Shown here one piece after another: positions 25,007 through 36,473 of a stretch of DNA of 64,000 bases (position 1 is the stretch's first letter; each line of letters opens with the position of its first letter). The notes beneath the pieces are model-generated. The model did not search any database. It worked only from the letters and a program-made list of their open reading frames with translations, and was not told where the DNA came from. The DNA lies in contig JAGPNK010000023.1 in assembly GCA_020746835.1 (NCBI GenBank), positions 248,001-312,000 on the forward strand, written 5' to 3'. Made by a program: the position numbers and the translations under genes. The stretch is from Stachybotrys elegans. Lineage: Eukaryota > Ascomycota > Sordariomycetes > Hypocreales > Stachybotryaceae.

Positions 25007-27682
25007 ATGTCCCACGCCATCGTTTCCTCGCGCACCCAACGAGCGACCGCGACCCTCATCCAGGAAAGCCACACCGCCTTCCTTCAACGCTTTGCAGCAC
25101 GAGAAGCAGAGAATCGAGCTGCCAAGCAGAAACCAACGCTCTCGGTTGAACAACATGCCTCTCATCGTGTACAGTTGAGCAAGGTTCGCTTCTTTAAGTC
25201 GAAATACTCCCAGGAAACGGAGATCAATGTCAGCGGGATCTTTAGGAAATGGAAGCGGTGAGTGCATATGCTTCGGGGACTATGCAAAGCAATTCGGCTC
25301 TTTCCCGAGGTTCAGAGTGCTGACCTATTCTGATAACTCGGTAGATATTGCGAGGACCTGCAGGTTGGTGATTGGGAGTTGACCATCAAGAGCTTGAAGC
25401 GGGAGACGACACAGGACTTCATCCTTCACATTTGCGAAAATTCGAAGATCAAATCATGGGCCACTTGCGAAGAGTATATTCGGCAGTTCCAGCAGCTATA
25501 TACTACCGTGACTGGTCAGTACATGGATCGGAATGATACTAAAGAGGTATACAAGGTTTGTAGACACTTCGAGTCCTGTCTATGGCATACAGGCTGTTGG
25601 AAATGGAGGTGGTTAACGTGATATAGTATTACCGATGTGTTCTTATCCCTCGTTTCGGTCATCGCCCTCCAAACATCGACGGAAAGCCGGTACTGAACGT
25701 GGATAATTTGCTTGTTATCTTGACCTTCAACCTCGCATACGATACTATAGTCTTCCCCGGCGAGCGACACCGCATACAGCTGAACTGCTGCTATCAACTT
25801 CTTTGCTACACTGGAGCACGACCAGCTGAGCTTGTGGACGGCGAACGGAAGAAGCCGAAAGACGGATCGACCGAGCAGCTTTTCGGTCGAAAGGTGGTTG
25901 AGGCTCCCTCAGCCGCTTCAGACGATGGCGAAGATAAAAGTGAGAACCAAGAAGTAGTTCTCGACAAAGACTCTCAACTTCTTGAAGGCCTCCTTTCTCA
26001 GGAGACCATAGGGCGTGGGCGACCAAAGGCTCTCTGTTATGAGGACATACTGATGATGATTGTGCGGCACCCCGTCACTGGGCGTTGCGTCCCAGCGATG
26101 GCCATCAAGTTCATCCATCATAAGGGAGCAGACAACAAGCCTAAACCGTATGTTACTCCCGCTTGAAGTTGGAGTCGAAGCCTCTAACTAACCTCTATCC
26201 AAACAGGACTATTTTCTTTTTCTCCCCGACAAGGAGAATTATATTCTGCGCCCTCTCGACAATGCTCTCGCTCGCTCTACATGACAAAGCATTCGATGCG
26301 CCGAGCTTGATAGATGCATCAGCAATATTCAGTATACAACCGCCACGCTTCCAGCAATGCATTCCGCTTCGATGGAAGAAGTCTATGCTAAAAACCCCTG
26401 TTTTCCGTCGATATCGAGGGACAGCGCTTTCGGGCGTTGAGGCTATGCTTTACTCTAAGCTCAGAGATGATATGGGTCAACAAAGTCTTGATTCAGGACA
26501 CGAAAAGAAATGGACTCCTAGATTCGCTAGACGTGGCGCCTCAAATGCCGCTAATGGTATGTACTGCGCTCAGCCTTCCCACGTCCAGAAAGGAGGCCGA
26601 CTTTCGTGGTTTGCAATGGCATACTGACCTGCCCTGGTTTAGGAGACGCACCGGACCCTGTGCGTGACCAAATGATGCGCCACGACCCTCAGTTTGCTAC
26701 GTTTCATCACGCATACCTGAACGAGATTGCCAATTTCGATATGCAGAATGCTTTCCTAGAAGCAGAGAAGGAAAGTCAGCTTTTCCGACTATTCGCACAC
26801 GTCAGTCTCACACGCGATCCTCGGGCGACAGCGGACATGGTACCTGAGGAGGTATGGGCTAATCTCGCGCCGGACCCCGAGATTGTCGAGCTTGAGCAGG
26901 AGCGAGCCCGGCTAAAGCAGGGCCGCTATCGAATCGAAGGGCACGAAGCAGAGGAAAGGATCCGGAAGCTTACCAATGAGATTCGCACTAAACGTGCCCA
27001 GCGCAACCGGCAGGTGGTCAAGGAATACCGCGAACATTACTTCTATAACCGTCCCACCTGGGATATTGAAAGACAGGCGCGTGGCGAGGAAGAGGAGGAG
27101 TATGTCGAGCCTATCATCAATGTCTCCATCCCAGAGCGAGCACAGTTGGCGGAGATTGTTTGCCACCAACCTGACGATCTTACCGAGGACGCCGTCCTGC
27201 AACGGAGGATCCAGGTTATCGACCTGATGGTCGCGCTCTGTGACATGAGAGAGACGGCAAAGCGCGATCGGATTCAACGCAAAGTCACGGCTAGCGCACC
27301 GATCAAGACCGAGCCAGCAGAGCCGGACAAGGGTCTCGGCCCTGATCCCTTCCCTCTTCTTATGCATGGGGCACAATGCCCAGACTGTATTGGCGACGAG
27401 CGGCTTTCTTCACAGGAGCGTACCTTTATATATTGCCGGCCTACCGTCATGAACGACCACTTCGACAGGCAGCATCTGGTGGGGCGCGAGCAGGCTGAGC
27501 AGAGCGGTAAAAAGATCCGATGTGAGCATCCTAAGTGTCGGAATCTCAAATTGGAATGTCTTGATGCTTTCCGGTCCCATGTATACAGGGTCCATGGTGT
27601 AACTCTGCGGTCGTCGGAGCAAATCATGCAGAGGAGGCAGCGGAAAGCAAGACGCCGACAAATGATCACAAGCAAGCCCTAG
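25007..27682 (+). CDS. DUF3435 (FluG-domain type) tyrosine recombinase
   Basis: Five exons: 25,007-25,257, 25,345-25,555, 25,627-26,147, 26,207-26,556 and 26,643-27,682, joined by GTGAGT, GTTTGT, GTATGT and GTATGT donors, with frame kept at every join; 790 aa. The fold is a tyrosine recombinase: the first catalytic Arg is R219 in YTGARPAEL, the second is in FARRGASN (R436/R437), then RHD (H458), and the likely nucleophile is Y469 in HHAYLNE. Residues about 490-560 are charged and helical. The C terminus (about 690-770) has two zinc-finger-like segments, CPDC...H...H and CEHPKC...H...H. DUF3435 proteins include the captains that mobilise Starship elements by site-specific recombination; they also exist as high-copy, often decayed repeats. 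This copy is uninterrupted, stands first inside the GC-balanced block, and points into it. Function as an active captain is inferred. Confidence 0.85.
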
Positions 27683-28424
27683 CAGATAGATGTTAGATTA
27701 CAGCAACGGGTTATTATTGTGTAACTGTTCAAGGTAGCATTTGTAGAATGATCCCATATACCACCATCTATATCGTTCAATGCCCTGAGAAGCAGTGGCA
27801 GGAAAGTTCATCACATCAGAAGCTGGGCGAGAATTCTGACAAGAGGAACTGGCAACCTATGGAGATGTATGAGAGAAGAAGTAGATATGGGGAAATCCCC
27901 TTTATGAAACTAACCTTGTTGTGGCTGTGTGGCGCAAATATGTGGCTTGACGTGGCCTAAAAGTAGTGGCGCAGAGCTCGCACGGATCACTAGGTGGTCC
28001 GAGTGCTTTTTCGCTGCTGAGACAGGAGACCGGCCCCCTACGGGTTCCGCCATTGCCTTGAGGAACGAGGTTGAGAAGTAGGATAAAAGGAAAGCGAAGA
28101 AAGACTGCGGGTGGTTATGGACGCAAGTCACCGACTTTATAGGGGGGTTAGGACACTGAGAGCGTGACCATATGCGTCATTGGCGTCTCTTTGGGACACG
28201 CTAAATGTTTTTACAGTGCCCCTAAAATAAATCAGCCAGGGAAGAATCCCAGCGCCTGCATCGCTAACCTTACCGGCAATAGGGTGTGCTAACGATAAAC
28301 AGCAAAGTATTGTCCGTCTAAGCCGCTACCGCGTGGCAGCGTGACCCCCAGTCTTCAATCACATCAATCCGTCTTCTGATACACCTGTATGTTATCCAAG
28401 CGTTGTTACGGTCCCTGGCTCTTT
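27683..28424. other. Gap between recombinase and Helitron
   Basis: No gene seen. It contains a 29-bp palindromic motif (27,975-28,003, core CTCGCACGGATC and GGTCCGAG) with a relative at 36,169-36,197. It also contains a 45-bp stretch (28,022-28,066) found inverted at 47,182-47,226. The Helitron 3' end should lie here. Confidence 0.5.
27975..28003. repeat. Palindromic motif, left copy
   Basis: AGCTCGCACGGA followed by a short loop and GGTCCGAG; the arms can pair. A similar 29-bp motif in the same orientation lies at 36,169-36,197, so the two bracket the Helitron body as direct repeats. Confidence 0.5.
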
Positions 28425-31400
28425 CTAGACAGGAGTTTGTTGGTTCTGGAATAGCCTTCTCGTCTCCGCTGCCAGGTCCGTCAATCTTTGCATGGCAACA
28501 AGTATTCTTAGGTCAAGTTTGTTCCCGATGAAATCCAATGATCGGACGGGACTAAGAAGGCTGATGCCTTGTAGTGTTTTGCATCTGGACAGTTGTACAT
28601 AGAGGCTGGTAAAGTCGCATTTGGAAGCCTGACCATTCGTCATACGGTTTCCTCGAAGCTCGAGGAGGACTTCTTGAAAGGTTTTTCCTTGGGCTTTGTA
28701 ATCAGTTAGAACAAATGCGGGCACAATCGGCAGCCCTCGACGCGAGCATTTTCCCGAAAGGAATCTGTAATGGAAGTTGGTAGGGTCGAGGATATGTGTA
28801 GCAGGTCGGATGAGTATAGTACCGGTTGGGAGGCCTGGGACAGTCAAATCCCTTATCTCCTGTGACTCTAACAATATTCCCAGTGGTGGGCCAAATGGAT
28901 TGTTATGTCATCTGCCAGATGATAACCCGGGAACTTTGGATCGTGAATAACGTCTGCTGCAGTAAACTCGGCCCCATTGACAACCTTCAAGCCAGTGTAA
29001 ATATTTTTATTGACAACCACAGGCATACCTTGGGCGTAGAAAAAGATGCCCGGGATCTTGCAGCTCGAGTTGTCGCCTTGCTCAATGGTCTGGGCCACCT
29101 CCTGCTGGGATAAGGCTCGACTGCGCCAGGCGTGGCTCGAGACGAAGACCGAGATGTGTCTCCCGTGAAAGCGGGCCCAGTCTACCACGGCTTTCGTGTT
29201 GAGGCTCCATCGGTTGCGGTTAAGCGGTGTTATTGCGCGCAAGCCATCTTTGAAGGTGATTTGGGAGCGGTCCACAAGCTTGGTGTTGAGCAGGTCAAGG
29301 TCCTCCATGGTCTGGGTTCCAGCCCGTATTCTGTCCAAAAGGGCGCCTAGTTGTGGATCGTCTCGGGTGCGGACTTGTTCCTCAAGAAGAACAACAGTCT
29401 TGAACAACAACCACAGATTGTGGCCACGGTGGTGAGCAATAGTTGCCTGTCCTAGGGAGGCCGTGTAAGCGAGATCCACCATTCGGTCCACCAGGAAACT
29501 TGTTTCTAGCACGGGGGCAAACTGATAGAAAATCACCCATCAAGAGAACAACGGAAATGCCTCCAAATGGCTTATCGGCACAATCGCGGAGGGCCTGAAG
29601 ATGGCAGCTAGCATTGAACAGAGTGGCGCCCCCCAACATGCTCACTTCATCGATCACGAGGGCCAACTTCTGTTTCCACATCCATTTCTTCGCTTCCGAG
29701 AATGTTGGAGGCTGTTGTTTGTTGTAAGAACGGTGGGTGTCTAGTCCCAAGGCCGAGTGGAGTGTCGTGCCGCCGATCTGGGCGGCAGCGCTGCCTGACG
29801 TACCGGTAATATGGAGGTGGTGTGGTTGATCTCTAGCTGTGAATACGTCCCGCAAGGCATCGACGATCCTCGACTTTCCAGTACCGCCTGGACCTCCGAC
29901 GTACTGAAGATGTTGACCGGCGGAGTCAGGATTGGCAATATACTTGTCCAAGAACCGGCATACAAGCTGTAGTGCCATGCTCTGCAGATCGTTGAGCGTA
30001 TAGCTAGAGGCGGCAAGAAGTCCCAGCTCCTCGAATCCTCTAGTGGGACCGACCTCAACAAACATCCGAGGATTTTGAGTGGCCGGGTATTCATGTTGTC
30101 TCGGAATGGGAATTTCCGTGTCACACTGGCGGACAAGCAGATCGTCGACGTCGGCGTCACCAATGGAGGTTGTACCATCTTCGACACCGCCCTCCATCTC
30201 ATTGAGCATCCGGAGATGCAGCATATCCTGGGCCTTTGAGGCAGCTTGAAGATCTTGTGCAGAAGGAATAGGGCACTGGGATAAGGGACTATTCTGGTTA
30301 TGGCGAATTTGCTGGTAAAAGTTGTCGTAACGTTGAACAAAAGGCCGATCCTCTTCGACAGGGTTCTCATAACTCAGATCCTGAATCAGGCTCTGCAGCA
30401 CTGGGGAGTCCCTCGTTGCATCAGAGTCTCGCACGGCATTTCGAAGAGTCTGGAGGAGAGCTGTATAGGTTTGGTGATGCTCTGCCATGGTTGGTTCTGC
30501 TGTGGTGGGCTCGTCGCTATAATCGCTCTCATCCAGAGGAAAGTCCACGTCCACTGTGTCGTCGCCTTCCGACCGGCTGGCCCAGAGCTTTGCATCCCTG
30601 CGAGCATCCTCAGCCGATTTTCTGAGGAGGGAGATATTGGAGACATGGGATCGCAGGCGGGGACACAGCATAGCTGCATAGTTCGACCATATGTCTGTGA
30701 TATCACCGCGCGTCTTGGAGAGGAAGTTTTCCCATGGCACAAACAAGGCCAGATGGAGAACAGAGTTGCTGCACAGAATGTCAGCGATGGCTCGGAGGTG
30801 AATGGGGTAGCAAGGGGAGCGTACCGTTTGAAATACACCGGATGCTCGTCCATGTGGTCATCGCTAATGAATCCCTGAAAGATCGGCACCGCGTAGTGAT
30901 TCGCGAAGCTTTTGGATCCACCCGTAGCACTCTGGAGGTCCCTCCAGAGCTATGTGGGTTTCATCCTCATCTCGGCCGCGGCGACGCTCCAGGGTAATGG
31001 TAGACATATAATCATAGAGGCACACGTCTCTCAGAACTTGACCTCGGTAGGCGTATGCATCCAGGTACAATAAAGTCCGACCACTTTCCCGAAATTGCAC
31101 CGTTTCTGATGGCTCCTCGGCATCTGTTTGTGTGCTGGCCTGGCGACGGAGGTGTATCCAACGCCGAAAAATAGTCCAATAGAGTGCGGTCAAGTTTATG
31201 TAGGACCAGTGCGGCACGTTAGTAAAGTCCGTTTGATAGCCAAGCAGGAAGTAACAGACCTCCACGGCCGAAAGCTGTTTCTCGGAAAATATCCGATTGG
31301 CGGCCCTCATCAGAAACTGACGGCTCTCGTTCACTACGGCCTGGCGCTGGGCATCCTGCTCAGCAAGATTCGGCCCGGGATGCCTCAGCGACGCAGATTC

Positions 31401-34400
31401 ACGAAGCTGTCGAAGAACATCAGCGGCGAAGACAAGGCGTTTCCACATGGGCGTGTCCAATTTGGTGGCGTAGTTCGTGATGTAGAATACCATGGCGAGT
31501 CCCTTGGTTTTCGTCAAGATCATCGAGATGTCGTGGTTGTGACGGAGGCCGACTGCCATTGCTTTGTTGTACCGGTTGACGAGTGGGTGGTTCCGCCGTA
31601 TCTTGAGCAAGCCGTCCTCCGTGAATCCGGTGTCCTCGACGATCTTCCAAGGCGCTTTGAACCGGCAAGCCGTCCGCCTATGCTTATCTGCACCCTCTCC
31701 GACGAGTCCTTTTAGAGAATACTTGATACAGGTGTAGGTGTGTGAGTGCACCTGGCAACAGTACGCAATGTAGTTAGACTCCTTGTCAAAGACTGCTGCG
31801 AGAATGCCGGCGTCGTGCATTATTTCCTCGATCGGATCAATTGGCTTTCTCTCCTTTCGGACAGCTTTTCCAGCTTCCTCATCTAAGCATTCGTGAAATA
31901 CCGAGTTTAGATATCGAATCACTTGGGCACGGTATTCTCCCTCCTCGGGTTTCGCCATATCATCGATCAGGGAAGGCAACTGCATGTTACCCTCCAACCA
32001 GAGTAGCCCATGCAAGTGTAGACTGCCACGGTCATTCGTCTCGACTGTTGCGTAGTAATGGCTGATATTGCCGAAAATCGATTCTTGGCCCGCCCTGACG
32101 TGTTTCTGAAAGAACAGCGAGATTTCTCGATGGAAGAAGATGGCGGCGCTAACTGGGTCCATGGTGCTGAGGGCGATCCTGTCATACCTTCCCCGGAGAT
32201 CGGCTAGCAGTTCCTTTGCCGTGTCATACTCGTGGAGCCTGTGGATGGAGAGCCACATCTTGACCGGATTGTTGATATCGTTGGGGTTGACAGTGATCTA
32301 GATGGCAGGCATACCGGTCCAAATGTTAACTGCTTGAATCTTCCTCCGCATCAAGAGTCGAGTTTCGTTGGAGAGCGGCTGTGCGTGGCCCAAGATGGAC
32401 AATTCGCGAAGCAAGAACGATATGTCCGGATCTGTCGTGGTCCTTGTGTCCTGCATCTCCTCCTCGGCTCTTTTTAGGCGGTCCGCCGTCAGGCGTCCAT
32501 AGACCCGTTCTAGTCTGTCGAAGGAGCCCCTTGCCATACGGATCATGCTGATACGGCGGTTCGTGGATCGCAGGAGGATGTTGAAGACCAAGAAGCTGAA
32601 GACCGGATGGGTGGCAAATCGACCTCCGTGTCGTTGCAACACATATTTGGCCCAGTAATTGGGCAAGTGATTTGCACTCCGCTGCACAGGTTGTGAAGCA
32701 TCATGCATATTGCCACCTGTCTCGCCCAGCGCCTTAGGGCCGCCCCTCCCCCACGGGAAAAGCTTCGGAAAGGCCCGTGGAAAAAAGTCCTCGTGCAGGT
32801 TGTCCGCGAAATCCGCACCCCGCTCGACTCGGATGAACGGTTGACCTCCTGCTGCGTGGACAGTCATAGCCGAAGGTTCAACATCATTGCCGTGTCCAGT
32901 CTGACTCGGCTGGATAGCCTCAGATAGGAAGGATAGCTTATCAGCCTCAGCGAAAGCGGCCGGTCCGTCCAGAGGAAACATGCCGGACGTTGACGTCTCG
33001 TATAGGATATCGCCGTCACGGTCGAGACTCCCTGGGTCAGGAGCAGACATATGGGCATCGTCTGGTAATGGGCGAGGCTGTTCCATTGACGCATTATCAA
33101 CTGAGATAGAGGTGTCGTCGCTTGGGTCTGCTCGCAGCGAGGTGAGGAGTTCTTCAATGCTTGTAAAACGGTTCTCCTCTAATCCGCGATCGGTATTCGG
33201 GACGATTGGGTCAGTGTGTGTCTTTTCCACGGCTGAGGGTTCCTCCCTCTGCATCTGCTCCATGAGAACGGCGGGAACATTTGAGCCCTCCGCGTACTGC
33301 CAGCCCTGTATTTCATCCAGGTTGATTTCGATGTCCTTGTAGAGGGGATTGTTCCTCTGTAGCCACAAAAGGGCCGCGGTTACTCGAGACTTGCGCACCT
33401 GAAGAAGCGTCCCCACTTCCGCCGGGCTGGGTCTGTTGGCGCCGCTCCAAGACACGTGGATGTTCTCGATCGTCTGAAGAAGCGGGTGAGGGAGCACCGT
33501 GGCAACTAGATCATCTACATTGTTCGGAAATACGACAATGTGACCCTTCACGTGTTTCCGGTAACTGACACCTGACGGCGTTTTGTTATCAACAGTGAAC
33601 TTCGTGATATAGCCGAATGGGGCCTGAAGAGCGATCAGCCTCTCCTCGACAGGAGAGAGACCATCGAGCTCCCCGGGATAACGATGCTCACACCCGATAT
33701 CCATGTTGTTGACCGAACAGGCCTTTGGCAGCTTCCCTTTTTCAAAACCGCTGCGGCACTCGAGGCAAATATTGACCCCATCGCAATCATCTGGTGGGAG
33801 ACACTTCTTGCATTTCTGAAGAGTCGTCGTGGCCTGCACCAACGCGGGAGTCAAGTAATTTCTCCACTGGGTGGTAGTGAGATTGGCTGGCGAGCATTTC
33901 CTATAGCAAAATATGCAATGGGAAATGGATAACGTGCTTTCGTCGGTGAAGGCCTCATAGAATGACTTCGCAGTCTCAACTTGAAGGGCGAGGGGGACTT
34001 CTTTGCACCAGGATCTTGATAACGATGCGTCCCTCTTAGCGTGAAAGCACGACTCTCGGTATTGTAGAAATGCATCGAGGGATTGCTGCTGGAGTTGGAC
34101 GGTCTCGTGCAGCAGCCTAGGCCTTTTCCGGGAGCGGCTTGGCCTCGTGGGCGGTGGAGTCAGAAGGCCTTCTTGTTGTGTTCGATGGCGCTTGCGGGAA
34201 GGCGGTGTCTGCGGAGGACGGAAGGTCGGTTCAGGGGCACTTGGCCATTGTCCCGGCTCGGTAACACTCGCCCTTTGGCAGGCCTGGCTTTCAGCACGTT
34301 GCCGGTCCAGATCATCACACGTGCGGATGATGTCTTCAAGAGGTAATCTGACCCCCCCATTTTGGAACGGTAGCTCCATGGATTCCTGTGGGAGAGGTCT

Positions 34401-35387
34401 TTGTCTCGGACGGGCTGTTCCTCCGGAGTGCCGCCGGTTCAGCTCACCCAATGTACGAGCGATCTCTTCAGGAGGTAATAAGATCTTCCCCTGTCGGACA
34501 GTGCCTTGCGTCTGGCGAAGTGTTTCTTCTGCATGCTGGCGGTCTAGGTTCTTCAATGTACGTGTGATCTCCTCAGCTGGTGGTCTAAGCCTGCCGTCTC
34601 GGAGTTGCGACTCCATGGCCTCTTGTGGACGATCTCCTTGTCTCCGATGGGCTGTGCGTTCGGTATGTCGGTGATCCAAGCCGTCGATTGTACGGTTAAC
34701 CTCCTCAAGGGGTACTCTGAGCTTCCCATTTCGGAGATCTGATTCCATGACGTCCCGGGACCGAGCTATTCGCCTTCGACGAGTTGTTTCTTCGGCACGC
34801 TGACGGTCTAGGTCATTCATCGTACGGGCGATCTCCTCCGGAGGTAACATGAACTTCCCGCCTCGGACCTGTGGGACAGAGGCTTCCTGTGGACGACGTT
34901 CTTCTCTCCGACGGGCTGTTTCTTCGGCATGATGGCGGTCAAAGCCATCCATCGTACGCATGTCCTCCTCGAGGGGCAAGAAACGTGTCCTATTTCGACT
35001 GACCCTGTGCGGACTAGCTACCCGTCTCCATTGGGGGGTGTCTTCGGCATGCTCGCGGTCTATGTCGCTCAACGTACGGGCGATTTGCTTGGGAGGTAAC
35101 ATGACCTTCCCCCCTCCCCTCCTGCGGGCTCTTTCTTCCACATGCTGGCGGTCCAGGTCGCTTAACGTACGGCGAATCTCGTCAAGAGGGACTCTGACCG
35201 GCTCCTGCGGGGATTCTCGGAGAGCCTGTATGGTCGTCTCGTCAACGAAGACTCTACCCGGCCTGTTTCGTGGCTGGGTGGCTTCGAAGCCCCGCTGAGC
35301 TCGGTCTCGAGCGCGTTGACGGTCTAGATCTTCTAGTGTTCGGCGAATCTCTTCAAGCGGAACCTTAACTGGCTCTGGTCGAGGCAT
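28425..35387 (-). pseudogene. Helitron RepHel transposase, decayed
   Basis: Reading leftward from M at 35,387: nine tandem charged repeats (to about 34,270); a cysteine-rich DUF6570-like region (HCIFCYRKC, CKKCLPPDDC, CLECRSG); FPKLFPWGRGG; the HUH Rep nuclease with HLHGLLWL (near 32,010) and the two-tyrosine motif FYITNYATK (near 31,470); then a Pif1-type SF1B helicase with GGPGGTGKS (near 29,890), VIDEVSMLGG, TDYKAQGKT and YVQLSRC. These domains nick and unwind DNA for rolling-circle transposition. Breaks: an in-frame TAG at 32,298-32,300 where MPAIW is expected; a frameshift near 30,905-30,925; an extra base near 29,528; a missing base near 28,892. A normal intron lies at about 30,770-30,831. 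All key motifs survive, so inactivation is recent or partly assembly error. Exact Helitron ends were not found. Confidence 0.9.
34270..35387 (-). repeat. Nine-unit repeat in the Helitron N terminus
   Basis: The first about 370 codons consist of nine units of 31-58 residues, each carrying the core LPLEEIxRTLxDLDRQ followed by HAEETARRR-like charged sequence. Units differ in 20-40% of positions but keep RT and DLD/DxDR. Predicted as amphipathic helices. This is not part of the usual RepHel architecture known to me. Confidence 0.8.
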
Positions 35388-36076
35388 GGTGTAAGCGGGA
35401 ATAGCAGGATCTGCTTGTGCGAAGAGCGAAAAAAGAGTAGATAAAGAAAAGGGGGCCATGCCGGACCGATAGGGGGCCAAACGGGAGAAATAAACGCGTC
35501 CATCGTCGAAGAAACCGGGATTGAGAGCCCAAGAGAGGCACGAGGGAAGGGTCAATGCACTGTTGTAGCTCGTTCTATCACAGCAGCAGCTTCCTGGAGC
35601 TGGCAACTGCGAAAAGCGCGGCCCATGCCGCTTCAGGATAGCAACCTCTCCACCCGTGACATAGATGCTCACCCGGAGGATGTCCAGGCCGGTGGCACCC
35701 TGGTTGAAGAATGACAGACTGAGGCACGGCGCTGGTCGGATATCACATCTTGTGAGCAAAGAGGTCCAGCTGACGTAGGTAGGGCTACCCCGCAGACGAT
35801 GAAATGGGATAAAGACTCGAACTGATACGTGTGATAACATCGTAGCGCCCGTTTCCAGGGTCACGCGGCTTATAACGGCTGTCGCGGTCAGACCTTGGCG
35901 AACCGGGAGCCCCTGACTCACGTGACGCCACCGCAAGCCATGGCGTTCGCCAGATGAGGCTTACTAGGCGCTGGATCTCCAACGCAGAGTCCTCTTGGAC
36001 CTCGGGCAGAAGCAGCATCAACAAAGCGTTGGGCGGCTCGATAGTGGTGGCACAAATTGTGGCTCAACCCGCCGAG

Positions 36077-36111
36077 CGCCTCAAAGATGGGCATGCACCA
36101 TCTTTGAGGCG
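36077..36111. repeat. Perfect 14-bp hairpin
   Basis: CGCCTCAAAGATGG (36,077-36,090), loop GCATGCA, then CCATCTTTGAGGCG (36,098-36,111). No following T-tract. It lies on the 5' side of the Helitron, where classical Helitrons do not need a hairpin. Confidence 0.85.
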
Positions 36112-36168
36112 TATGGGTTGTGGTATAGAAGGGGAGGCTTTGTTTGGTGGCGCGAGAGTCTGTGGTTA

Positions 36169-36197
36169 AGCTCGCACGGACCGTTTAGTGGCCCGAG
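36169..36197. repeat. Palindromic motif, right copy
   Basis: AGCTCGCACGGACC, short loop, GGCCCGAG. Same orientation as 27,975-28,003, with about seven differences between the copies. Confidence 0.5.
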
Positions 36198-36473
36198 TTT
36201 ACGAAGGAAGGGCGCGGAAGAAAGATCCTTTCGTCTCTTCGTTCCTCAAGGCAATTCCCACTTTATCCCCGCACTTGTTGGTGAGGTGCCCTATGATCAC
36301 TGACTTCATTCTACCGTCGCTATCTCTAGGGTCCATAATGGCGTACTGTTCACGCTGCCAAAGAACCTTCCCGAAAGGAGCAACACATCTCCAACTCCTC
36401 TCAAAACCATATCTGTTGTAATTGCAATCGCCATCCTGATTTTTATAACGAGGATGAGCTTGATCAGCATCTA

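Larger units (their letters stand above)
35388..36473. other. Helitron 5' side and spacer
   Basis: The frame upstream of 35,387 stays open to 35,936 but its sequence looks non-coding, so the methionine at 35,387 was preferred. The stretch holds a perfect 14-bp hairpin at 36,077-36,111 and the right copy of the 29-bp motif at 36,169-36,197. The Helitron 5' end (TC) should be here but could not be fixed. Confidence 0.5.

Noticed and set aside
26207..26290. Apparent pair of compensating frameshifts in DUF3435 exon 4 (the next frame reads LPDKENYILRPLDNALA)
   Set aside because: The in-frame reading (FFSPTRRIIFCALSTMLSLAL) fits the family better and needs no indels; the alternative meets a stop.
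35388..35936. Extension of the Helitron protein to ATG 35,936
   Set aside because: The extra 183 residues look non-coding and precede the natural start MPRPEPVKVPLEEI at the first repeat.
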